This document shows, one piece after another, positions 53,109-63,646 of a stretch of 64,000 bases of DNA. Under the pieces are notes generated by a model. The model was given only the letters and a program-made list of their open reading frames with translations, searched no databases and was not told the DNA's origin. The translations under genes were made by a program, and so were the position numbers. Every line of letters starts with the position of its first letter. Position 1 is the first letter of the stretch. This DNA is from Macrostomum hystrix (Eukaryota; Platyhelminthes; Macrostomidae), in assembly GCA_950097015.1 (NCBI GenBank), contig CATNEN010000007.1:8557001-8621000 (forward strand). Reading direction: 5' to 3'.

Positions 53109-55090
53109 ATGCAGCAACTGCTCCTGTTGTGCTTCTGTTGTACGATTGCCGCCGCGAGCAGCGACTGGAACGCTCGTTTCGACGAAAGCTTCGTGACGCA
53201 TGAAAGGAATGACGCTAGCTATTCTCAGCTACCGGATGATGTGACGGTGGTTGTACCACGACCCGGCGCAGGCCGCTTTGTCGGCTTGTTGACCAATGTT
53301 ACGCAGTGGCCTGACCAGTTAAGCGGGAGCTCGGCAGATCGAGTCTCCGCATTCCTTGGCATCCCGTATGCAGCAAAGCCGACTGGCTCGCTGCGGTTCC
53401 GTCTTCCTCGACCAGCGTATCTTGACTCCCGAGGAAGATGGCTAGCGCGTCGCTATGGAAACGCGTGCCTCCAGGGTACCTTTCGGTTTCGTCTGAGTTT
53501 GCTAAAACTTCCTTTGAAGCAGTTCTCGGAAGACTGCCTGTACATTAATTTGTTTGTACCAGGCAACGCCAGTGAACCCAGACAAGAGAAACTGCCGGTG
53601 CTGCTTAACATCCACGGTGGAAGTCTTTTAGTCAGTGGTCCTCACTCCTATCCTGGACAAGTGCTTGCCGCAAAAGGCATCGTAATGGCAACTATTGCCT
53701 ATCGCTTAAACATATTCGGTTTGATTTCAACCGGAACCTACTCGGCGCCAGGTAATCTGGCCTTGTGGGACCAGCGCGCTGCCCTCATGTGGATTCGGGA
53801 CAATGTCAAATTCTTCGGTGGCGATCCAGGACGGGTAACACTCAGCGGCGAGAGTGCCGGAGGCTCCTCGGTTGGACTGCATATTGTGTCTAATGGACAA
53901 ATTTTAAATGGCGGCCGACCTCTGTTTCACCAGGCAGTGCTAATGAGCGGAGCCGACATAGCGAATTGGGCTGTATCTCGACCAACTATCGGAGACCACG
54001 AGGGCTCCGTGAGCCACATTGCTAACCTGCTCAACTGCTCCAGAGGTTCAGTAGCGGCCACGATAAACTGCCTAAAAAGCCGATCTGCGAGCGAAATCGA
54101 TAAATGGAGCCTGAAAAATCGAAGGGATACCAAAGAGCCTGAGTGGCTGTGGGCTCCAGTGGTCGATGGAGTTCTCATCAGCGACATTCCTCTGGTGCTG
54201 CGGCAAAAAGGTGACTTCATGCGACTGCCAATCATGGGAGGTTGCACCCGGGATGACATAGTGAGGAACAACTTCGCTAGAGACGACTCAGTTCGCAATA
54301 TTCTGTTAGACGAGTTCACCAAAAATGGCACTAAAATGGTGAGCGCTTCCAGATGACCCTGCATTTGAGGATACATTTGTTCTGAGCTAATTTATCCCGT
54401 ATAGAATTCAAACTAACAATCTAATTTTTTCTATAATTTTTCAAGATTCCCGGAATCGAGGCCATCGTCGATGACGTCATCAAGATTTACCTCAACGATG
54501 ACAGAAGGGCAAGAAGCCCAGCCGAGCTCAGTATGTTGATGGAGAATGTGACGAGAGACTACGAGATGATTGAGCCGGTATACCAAGTCCTTCGCTACCA
54601 TGCCAATCTGCAAGCTGTTCATCAGCCTGTGTTTCTCTACGAGTTCGGCTACGAAAAGCCGCTTCAAGCTAAACCTCTCGTCAAGCACGGCGACGACCTG
54701 GATTACATCCTGGGCCTGCCATTCATCTCGTCCGACTGGTGGCTCCGAGTCAGTAAAGCCTCAAATCTGTCCCAGTTTGCACTTTTTAACTCGGACGAGC
54801 AGCGAAGAATGAGCGACTTCATGACAACGCTGTGGACCAACTTTGTAAAGTTCGGCGACCCGACTCCAACTCCGGTGCGCGGCTTCAAGTGGGGCCGAAT
54901 GTCCAAGGATGGCGCTAACCAATCGAGCCCTTGCGCGATGCTCAACCTGCCCGAGAGGACTCACTTAGTCACTGATTACAAGCGCCAGGAGATGCAGCTG
55001 TGGAAGCGCTACTACGAACTGGAGCTGCAGTACGTGCTGCAGCTTAGTCACAGTCAGTCCTTGAAGGCTGCTTCAAAGTTGCTGATGTGA
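53109..55090 (+). CDS. Secreted carboxylesterase type B
   Basis: A cholinesterase/carboxylesterase-B alpha/beta-hydrolase. Exon 1 is 53109-54338 (410 codons), the intron is 107 bp (ATG|GTGAGC...TTTCAAG|ATT, phase 0), and exon 2 is 54446-55090; joined length 624 aa. Signal peptide at residues 1-17 ('LLLLCFCCTIAAAS'). Family motifs: 'SAFLGIPYAAKP' (80-91), 'SEDCLYINLFVP' (140-151), oxyanion hole 'IHGGS' (168-172), nucleophile Ser249 in 'GESAGGSS', acid Asp383 in 'GGCTRDD' where most members have Glu, and His491 in 'KHGDDLDYILGLPF'. The Ser separates it from neuroligins, which lost theirs. There is no C-terminal membrane segment. The stop codon TGA (55088-55090) lies in the first bases of a retrotransposon LTR, so the natural C-terminus may have been longer. 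Confidence 0.92.
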
Positions 55091-58000
55091 AGAAACTTAA
55101 CTAACTCAACCTTGGGCCATCTCGGCCCTTGGCAGTTTTTCAGTGACAACCAAAACTCAACCCTTTCACGGAGTCTCTGCGCACGCTCACTTTTGTTGTT
55201 TTTTTGCAAATACATTAATATGCATTCGTGCATTCGTGCATTGCGTACATGCGGCGGGAGAGAGGCAGGGGTGGACAGCACGAACAGATAAGAAAATAAC
55301 AATATGCAAATAATGATGTCTTCTTAACATACCCCCTCCCTGACTACTTTCAGCTAAGAACAAAGACCAGGAACATCATAATAAAAATAATAAAGTTAGC
55401 TACGCAAAAAATTACCTGGTCAAGGCATTCATCCACGCCACGCAACGCGTTTAGGAGTAAGCAGGTTTTTAACCAAAAAACGAAAGGTTCACGACTCAGC
55501 TGACCAACCAAATCTAAAAAGAACCACCAAAAATGAAGTCTTCATACAGGACGCACTCCAAACAACGACACAACGAAAAAAGTTAAAACTTGACGATTGG
55601 CAATGGTAACAAAAGATGCAGATGTAACGAATGAAAGCAGTACTGAAAAAACCAGCTCTCCGCACGAAGAAAAAACTCATGAACAATTTGTGCCGCAAAA
55701 TCGAGAAATACACCAAAATTTACTAACGTTAGTGAATGGAACAAACATCAGGCATCAACGCCAAACTTTTACCGCCACCGAAAAAACAGGAACGAAACAA
55801 GCACCAAGAAGAGCAAAAAAGTGCAACCATGGCTAAAAGAGGAAGCCTTCAAAACAACACATTGTCTACGCGCCTTCTAAGCACATTGTTCATCCCTAAA
55901 CCAATCGTTTTTACAGTCAACACTCAATTGCACAATAGCACTCTCAATCAACGCTCGCTCGCTGCAGGACACAGCTTGTGCACCAGCCGTAGCACCAGGC
56001 TGTCGCCGATTCTAACTTTGGCCACTCGAACATGCCGATATCGTCCAGGAAACACCTCGGCAACTCGACCAAGCGGCCAGTTACCTCGCGGTACGCCAGG
56101 AGTCAACACCAAGACCACATCGCCGACGGTCACGTCAGGCTGCGCTTTGTACCACTTGGTCCTTGCGTTGAGTCCAAGCACCCATTCGCGGATCCATCTT
56201 TGTCAAAAGTGCCGCACAAGCTCCTGGACGCGGCGCCAGCGTCGCTTCGGATCCCTGGCGACGTCGCTATCCGCTTCTGGTGCGAAGTCACTACCTAGAC
56301 AACCATGCAGAAAATGGCTCGGTGTCAGCGGTGCGCTGTCTCGTGGATTAGTCGTCTGGTACTTCAGCGGCCTGGAATTGATGAGCGCTTCTGCTCCAGT
56401 GAATGCCGAATGTAACTCCTCATCGCTGATGTCTCCGAGGATGGCATGGTTGGCTCGCTTGGCCGCACGGATCATCACTTCATGAGCTCCGCCGAAGTGC
56501 GGTGCAACTGGAGGTTGAAAGTGCCACTTCATTAATCGCTCCACCGCTGCTCGCGCCACCTTGCCGCGGTGCTCATCGCCGAACTTGCCTAATTCTCGTT
56601 CTCCTTTAACGAAGTTTCCACGCTTGTCTGAAAAGACTTCTAAGGGTCGCCCTCGTCGATTGACCATTCGTGCGAAGGCGTTCAAGAAAACGCCCGTGTC
56701 CAGACTGTGGGCCAACTCCAAGTGAACTGCTGTTGTCTCTAAGTAAACAGGGCCAGATATCGTTTTTGGCGTCGTCTTCCACGTCCTTGCACAGTCAAGA
56801 ATGGGCCACTGCTACTGCTACGTTCGTGAATACTTTTTGCGAGACTGTTAACCTGGCCGCCGGTAGCGGAGCCATCTGCTGCGACTGCGGTGCCGCATGC
56901 TGCAACCTGTACTCCGCACATTCCTTTTCCTATTTTTGGATGACTTACCTTTCTCTGATGATCCAGAACTTAGTAGATAAAGCTACAAGGGTCTGGTTTG
57001 CCCCTCCGTTATTTTGCTCTTCATGGCACTCTTTCACCACTAGCTTGGTCGTCCAGCTGCGGCGTAGCAAGATGATCGGATGCTTAGCACGGTAGGATAA
57101 TTTTTGGTCAAACTTGAGCCGCCCATCAACGCGCAGCAGTCCGTCGTCATCAAGGAATGGCTGAAGAAAGCGCAGTTGGCTATTGCTTCGGATAGGCTTT
57201 CCGCTGCAAATCTGGCGCAGCTCTTCACTAGATGCCTCCTTCTGAGCATTATGCAGAATTATTGACTCAGCTTCCTGCAGCTCCTCTGCTTCGAACTCGC
57301 TGTTGCGGCGCTGACCGATCGACAGTTTACAGTTTTGAATGAATCTCTGCACCCAAGCTGTTTCGCTACGCAGGCGCCGAAAGCTTGAAAATCGCAGTGG
57401 GGCAAGCCGCCAAGCCTCATCTGTCGACTGCACGGACACCAGCCTCACATCTGCCTCATCATTCTTAATGCTGCACACCAACGCATGCCGTTTTACTTCT
57501 TTATCGCTGTCTGTGGCTGGAAGCAACTTTGGCGGCCAATCGCTCTCTGACATCTTTAGGAACGCAGGCCCGTCTCTCCAGAGGGAGATCTGGCATAGTT
57601 CAGCTGCGCTGCAGCCACGTGACGTGAGATCTGCGGGATTCTGGTCAGATGAAACACATCTCCATTGCCTGGAGTTCACCACTTCCGGTATAAGCGCGAC
57701 ACGGTTAGCCACGAATGTTTTGAAGATCCGGCTACTACCTCTAAACATTAGCGCTGTCGCTCCAGAACACGGCCTTTCGAATGTTCATTTCGAATGCTTC
57801 TACGACTGTCTTAGTCAGCCGCACGCCCAAAACCGCCGCCATCAGCTCTAACCTTGGAATGCTGCATGCTGTCAGTGGTGCGACGCGAGCCTTTGCAGTG
57901 ACAAGTCAAACGCTGATGTTTTTAACACTCGAACCGCTCCGTAAGCCACCTGGGACGCGTCAACGAAGATATGCAGCTCTGCTTCGTTGCCTGGATTCGG

Positions 58001-58316
58001 CCACAAGCATGAAGTCCGCAACTCCAGAAGCCAGCTGTCGCGCGAGTTGATTGCTGGCCTTCGTGAAGGCTGACTTGGCCTTGGTCTTTCTCGCTTTTGC
58101 CTCGACCAGCTCGTAATCCTCCTCCGAGTCGGTTGGCTCCACTAGCTGTGGATCCGTCTTAGACATCGCTGTCGATTGTCGTTTCTCGATTGTCGTTAAA
58201 ACTGATCTTGTTGTTGATGAAAAGTTCTTCGGTTTCTTTTTGCAAACTAGAAAAAAACCAGCTGCAAACCAGCCACGCTCTGCTACTTATATTTTTTTAT
58301 GTGAAGAAACTTAACA
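55086..58316 (-). mobile_element. Pao-type LTR retrotransposon, internally deleted
   Basis: Minus strand. A gag-like start at 58166 ('MSKTDPQLVEPTDSEEDYE') runs 60 codons and joins directly, in another frame, to RNase H ('ELHIFVDASQVAYGAV', about 57925-57975), so capsid, protease and RT are missing. RNase H end and integrase zinc-binding region: 57748-56945 ('NPADLTSRGCSAAEL'; 'HPIILLRRSWTTKLVV'). Integrase core: 'PFLTVQGRGRRRQKRYLALF' (about 56745-56805), 'LEVFSDKRGNF', 'PHFGGAHEVMIRAAKRA'. The DUF5641-like C-terminus is at 56181-55948. The 3' LTR is 55086-55329 (244 bp, TG..CA on either strand). At the other end only 17 bp of LTR remain (58300-58316). Confidence 0.85.
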
Positions 58317-58851
58317 CATTGGGTTGCGATAATCACATGCATACTTTTTCTAGCTCGAAGTGATTGCATATAGTCATTTTGTTTTTATGTTTTTAATGTT
58401 CCCGCCTTCGCTCCTTATCTTTATGCGCAGCCAATTTGACCCACACTTTATTGCCTCAGCTAGATATTAATTAGTTTGATGCAATCAGTACGTGACTTAA
58501 TGTTCATCAGCACAAGAATACGAGGGCGAATTCCACCGCACTTAAAATCACCTGTTGCAGAAAGTTGTATCTGACTGTCTGTTCAAGATACACGCGAATT
58601 TCTAGAAGGGCTGGAAATGTGCTAAGACTACTAGAGCGAGATGCGCATGTTTTGAAGTGGAAGAGAATACTTTTGTACCAAAAATAGCTGCAACTGAAAA
58701 ACTTGATAGGAGAATTCATTATCAATAAGAAATGAACCTTATGATAACATATAATTTCGTACTGCAGTCAAACTTGCTCGCTTGTGAAAAATGGTTTTGC
58801 AACAAATATTATCATAATTTTCACGTACTCTTCAGCTCATATGCCAGATGT
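58317..58851. other. Spacer, no gene seen
   Basis: Between the Pao element and the TAG microsatellite. AT-rich, no frame with recognisable motifs. Confidence 0.5.
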
Positions 58852-59208
58852 TTTTAGTAGCAGTAGTAGTAGTAGTAGCAGTAGTAGTAGCAGTAGTAGT
58901 AGTAGTAATAGTAGTAGTAGTAGCAGTAGCAGTAGTAGTACTAGTAGTAGTAGTATTAATAGTAGTAGTAGCAGTAGTAGTAGCAGTAGTAGTAGTAGCA
59001 GTAGTAGTACTAGTAGTAGTAGTATTAATAGTAGTAGTAGTAGCAGTAGTAGTAGTAGTAGTAGTAGTATTAATAGTAGTAGTAGTAGCAGTAGTAGTAG
59101 TAGTAGCAGTAGTAGTACTAGTAGTAGTAGTATTAATAGTAGTAGTAGTAGCAGTAGTAGTAGTAGTAGTATTAATAGTAGTAGTAGTAGTAGCAGCAGT
59201 AGTAGTAA

Positions 59209-59241
<33 letters not shown>

Positions 59242-59262
59242 AAGTAGTAGTGGTAGTAGTAG
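58852..59262. repeat. (TAG/CAG)n trinucleotide microsatellite, about 410 bp
   Basis: More than 130 triplets, mostly AGT/TAG with interspersed CAG, AAT and ACT. Poly-Ser and poly-Val frames through it are artefacts. Confidence 0.97.
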
Positions 59263-59650
59263 TTCTTCACTGTTTGCGCAAAAGTTATCTCCTATAACTT
59301 GCCGTTGTCAGAATTTTTTCTAACCACCTCACGAAAAGATATGAAGACAGAATTGGCAGAAGACACTAACTGGCAGAAACCAGTTAGTACATTTTCCAAA
59401 TTCTGATAATTCTAGCACTGTAAGTTGAAGCGTTTAATTATAAATTAAAGTTTGTAGTAAATAATGTATACTGCGGGTGTCATGCAACACAAACAAATAA
59501 ACTAACTAAAGGCATACAGACAAGGAACAATGCAGGCAATAAATATTAAATAGTAGTTACTACTAAATTACTTACTACTTACTACTAGTAGTTACTACTA
59601 AATACTACTAAATAGTAGTTAAATAGTAGTTAAATAATAATAACAAAATA

Positions 59651-60354
59651 CTACACATGACGATACAGGAAATTAGCTGAGTTCCACGTACCGTTGTAAA
59701 ATCTCTCCGAATAGTCTCTTCTGAGTCTGCGTGCGTTCCAACTTCTCCAAGTCCAGGCAAATTTGTTCGCAGTGTCCGCTGATGGGGATGGAGGTGGCAG
59801 ATTACGAAGCTGCGAGTACGCCGAACTACTTATCAGGTAAATTAAAGCAGACTGTCTGGCTAAGTCATACCGACGACTCGTAGGACCTTCTGACAATAGC
59901 TGCAGTTGCGATAAGACAAATTGAACTGACGGATCCGTGAAGGCAACGTTTTCTAGCTGCAGCACTTGAACGAGAGAGGATGACACAGCTTTCAGTTCAT
60001 ACTTCAACGAGACACTGAAGCTTTTGCAGCGAAGAACTACACGGCATCAAGTTGCGAATAGAATTTAAGTGTAGGTTGAAACCCCATCAGATCTCGCTAA
60101 GGCACTGGCGAATGGTAATGAAAACCACGAGTCGTAAAGTTCGGCGATTTGTACACCCTCTCTTGTTTTGATCTCTCCTCTTGAATCCAGTCCGAGAAAG
60201 TATATGTCTTCATTGCAGACAGTAACGAGTAAAGATTGCTGTGTAACGACAGCAGATGACTTAAAGCTGTAAATAGCTCGTGGCGGCATGTCAAACTGTC
60301 AACTTTACGGAACTCTTCCATCTCGTCTGGTCTGGTATTTCGATCTGCTGACAT
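59651..60354 (-). other. Unassigned minus-strand coding-like region
   Basis: Two frames look protein-like: 60097-60354 ('EEFRKVDSLTCRHELFTALS', helical, with a Leu-rich stretch) and 59651-60007 ('NVAFTDPSVQFVLSQLQLL', 'RSWNARRLRRDYSERFY'). An intron between them is possible but I could not fix sites with conviction. No family recognised. It lies next to, and opposite in direction to, a DIRS-like RT, the same arrangement as at 19.5-20.8 kb. Confidence 0.3.
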
Positions 60355-60359
60355 AACAT

Positions 60360-61129
60360 TGCTACCAGTCCGTCAACCAGAATCGCGACCAAGTCCAAGC
60401 TGTTATTGAAGAAGAAATCCGGCTCGAAAGGTACGTCCCAGTCGTGGACAAGCCTACGATGGTCTGTCCACTGGGTGCCATTCCGAAAGACAGCTCCGGC
60501 ATCCGGCTAATCTATGGTTGCTCCGTCCCTCGCGGCTGCAGCCTGAACGATCACTATGCCCAACAACGGCGTCTCCACTTCACCTCCGTCGACAAACCGT
60601 CAGGATGATGCAGCCCGGCTGGTTCATGGCAAAGGTGGACATCGCGTCAGCCTACCGCAGCGTGCCAATTTCTCCGCAGTGCTACCAAGCCACCGGCATC
60701 CACTGGGACTTCGGCAACGGCTGCTCAACCTTCCTGGTGGATACGCAGTTACCATTCGGCAGCTGAGCCTCCGTCAGCATTTTCCATCGCCTCACGCAAG
60801 CGGCCCGACGAATGATGTGTCGCAAGGGGTTCCTGGCAACCGTCGTTTTCATCGATGACTTCCTCGTCATGGCCAGGACGAAAGCCGAATGCGACAGGGC
60901 CTACCACGAGCTGCGCAACCTGCTCACCAAGCTTGGCTTCACCATCAACGGGAGAAAGCCTGTGCCGCCGACGACAAAGCTGCGGTTCCTCGGCATTGAC
61001 ATCGACACCGTGCAAGCCAGTCTTTCCTTCCCAGCCGACAAAGAAGAAAAACACCTGCCTCTCGCGGAGGAGCCTGTGCAAGTCTGAGCTGTAGAAGATG
61101 CTCGGGCACCTCAGCCACGTGGCTTAAGA
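60360..61129 (+). mobile_element. DIRS-like reverse transcriptase fragment
   Basis: RT of the same class as at 20.8 kb. Pieces: 'QAVIEEEIRLERYVPVVDKP' and 'PLGAIPKDSSGIRLIYGCSV' (about 60390-60535), motif A 'FMAKVDIASAYRSVPI' (about 60620-60670), motif C 'VVFIDDFLVMARTKAECDRA' (about 60842-60900, IDD) and 'KLGFTINGRKPVPPTTKLRF' (about 60930-60990). Two frame changes. It breaks off at about 61129 before RNase H. No LTR or recombinase is left. Confidence 0.75.
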
Positions 61130-61929
61130 TTTAAGAAAGTCACCACTAGGAAACATTATTTTTCACTAGTTGGTTGGAAATAGTTCTGAATATAATGACG
61201 CCCACAGCGACCCTCTCTCCGATCAAAATATTAATTGAGAATGTGTGCAGCGCGCGATCCGTAAGCCCAATCGCATTTAAATGAATAACTCTTGCAGCGG
61301 CGTTTCAAATAATAAAAAAATGTTTAATTTTTAATTAAATATTTCTGCACATATGAGTTTCTTCTTCACACCAGTTCGTTCTTATTCCTGACATAAAAGA
61401 AATTATAGTTTGTTTAATCGCTACTACGAAATTCAAACTAGACAAGCAGATTGCAAGGCACATACATACATTTACACTGCCACAGAAGAAGGCAAAGAAA
61501 AAGGGGGGAGCATGGGGCGAAAGAGAAAAATGGGGAAAGAAAGGGGAAAGAGAGCATGGCGGCAGTGTCAGAGCAAGGTCTTACGCAAGGCACATGCAAA
61601 TCATTTAAAAGCGCTATATACACTAATTAATTCAACTATTGGCTTATTGATAGCTACCGTGTGCAAATTAATTTCTTTATGCTGATTCCACATTTATTAA
61701 GTCTAATTATGCCCGTCGATAATATAATTTGCGAAATCAATCGCGTTCAGTGACGACGTGTATATAATAATACGTCCGCGTGCATTCACTGCACTAGCCT
61801 GATGTTTCAATCGCGCGTCCAACAATATTATTAGTATACATGTTCACTCATTTTCGATTGATTAAAGGCAAAAAAGGTTTGCTGCAAAGCCTTATCTCTT
61901 TCAAATTGCCACATCGCGGCATCCCTCGC
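61130..61929. other. AT-rich spacer
   Basis: No gene. A purine-rich stretch (about 61485-61560) gives open frames without motifs. Confidence 0.5.
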
Positions 61930-62110
61930 TTCCGCAAGGTTGGGCCGAGATTGACTGCCCGACCTCGGCTTGCCGACCCAATGCCGAGTTTGGGCCGACG
62001 TCGGATATCCGACCCCAGACAAGCCGACAGAATGCCGAGTGGCCGACGTCGGCCCGAGCTCGGGCCGATATCGGCTTTCCCACTGGGACCTGTGCACGGC
62101 CGCCCAGCAC
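61930..62110. repeat. Chain of overlapping perfect palindromes
   Basis: 62041-62054 (GGCCGACGTCGGCC), 62051-62066 (GGCCCGAGCTCGGGCC) and 62064-62075 (GCCGATATCGGC) are perfect palindromes that overlap end to end; further ones (CCGACGTCGG, GGATATCC) occur at 61995-62010. The surrounding sequence repeats 'GCCGA' and 'TGCCGAGT'. The block is much richer in GC than its flanks and could be a foldback-type repeat. Its family is unknown to me. Confidence 0.85.
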
Positions 62111-62130
62111 GGCCGGACTTTCCTGCGGCG

Positions 62131-63600
62131 CTGATTGAGCTCGTCAACAGCCTGGTGCATCCGTCACTTTCTTCTCTGCTAAAGGGGGTCATTGGTTCTC
62201 AGAATGTATTCGAGCTCAGACTTTTTTGTATTACTAGTGAGAATTCAAATTCTCGTTGAATCGCAATGACGTATATTCGCAATCAGGGAAATCCATACTG
62301 ACGAAATGAGTTTTCGTTTTTTGTTTACTTTCAGGTGTGTTTTGTCCTTCTGAGGTTTTTATCTGAACAGTAGTGCCCCCAAGGGGGTCTTAGTGTGTTA
62401 GTTAATTACTATTAGCTATTTCTACCTAACTTTAATAGACAGCAATACTTTTTTATATTGTTTTATCTGAATTCGTTAAAAAAATTTAATTAAAATTTAA
62501 TTATCGAAAGTCGTACAGTCGAAACGACTGAAAGTCGAAAATCATTTATTGAAAAATGATTTTCAATAAATGAAGCTTGTTAATCAACGCTAAAAAAGAA
62601 AACTGTTACCCTTTGAATGTCGATGTAATAAAGCGAAATAGTACTGATATATTTATTTATAAATTTAATAATTTATAGCGTTTATAACGACTATTCATGC
62701 TGTTGCTAACCAAGCAAATGGTTTTTTTCGAACTCAATCTTAATAGAAAATTTATATATATAATTTATATAATGCATAATCACATTACAATCTAAACTTA
62801 ACGCTATCGCTTATCATTTTCATGTGCCACGTTGCGGATGAAAAGCTGGATATAAAAGAAAAGAAGAAAATAAATATGAAAAAAAGAAATCGACAGACTG
62901 CGAGTGGCAGTCGTACTTATATATATGCTTTTCTTTTTGGATTATATTAACGACGACGACTACGAGTACAGACTTAATGTAGTGACTTCAATCTGGTTTG
63001 TAAGGCTCACATAACTCACATCAAAGCTCACGTCACGTTACTAGTTAGGTTCAATGGTATAAGGAAATTTAGTATAGTGAAAACAAAGAATAGTTTTTTA
63101 AGTATATTTTATCTCTTAAAAATTAATGCATTTACATTTGTTTGCTAAAATGAAAATGTTTATATAAATTCACTAACAATGTACAAGCTTTGCAGTTTCA
63201 AAAATTATTAAAATTAAATAATTTACAAATGTACAAAAACAAAGTCTTAAAAGAATGCCTATTGGTGGCTATACATTAAAATTATAGGCATTTTTCTAGT
63301 GGATTCCAACTGTATCAGATTCGATTGATAATTCTGTCAGAGTTTTTTCACTTTCTATTTACTATTGATAAAAAGTAATAAAATTACGTCTGAATGCTGT
63401 ATTCAGTTTTGATTTCGCTTCAAATAGAATAGAAACAAGTAAAATCGGTTTCTGTGTCTCTCTTGTAATAGCGAAAAAGTATTTTTATCTGAGTAGCAAA
63501 AACAATATTCAGTTGTTAACTATTTAGATTTTTTGTCTGGTCTGGAATCGCAATCAATGTAGCATCTCAATCAGCAGAGTCTAACTAATTTTAAGAAAAT
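62131..63600. other. AT-rich region with a short perfect hairpin
   Basis: No gene. A perfect 14-bp stem with a 4-nt loop occurs at 62542-62573 (TCATTTATTGAAAA paired with its complement). A small palindrome of C5-AA-G5 type is near 62380. The right end is presumed intron or 5' flank of the next gene. Confidence 0.6.
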
Positions 63601-63646
63601 CAATAGGCTTTAAAACAGCAGTCTGTAACTGTATTGCAGCCCCGCC

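Noticed and set aside
53109-55090. Neuroligin
   Set aside because: Serine nucleophile and catalytic His are present and there is no transmembrane segment, so a secreted esterase fits better.
55736-57851. Plus-strand frames in the Pao element
   Set aside because: Antisense to the integrase and RNase H frames, which carry the recognisable motifs.
58784-59323. Long poly-Ser and poly-Val frames
   Set aside because: They come entirely from the (TAG/CAG)n microsatellite; no flanking coding signal.
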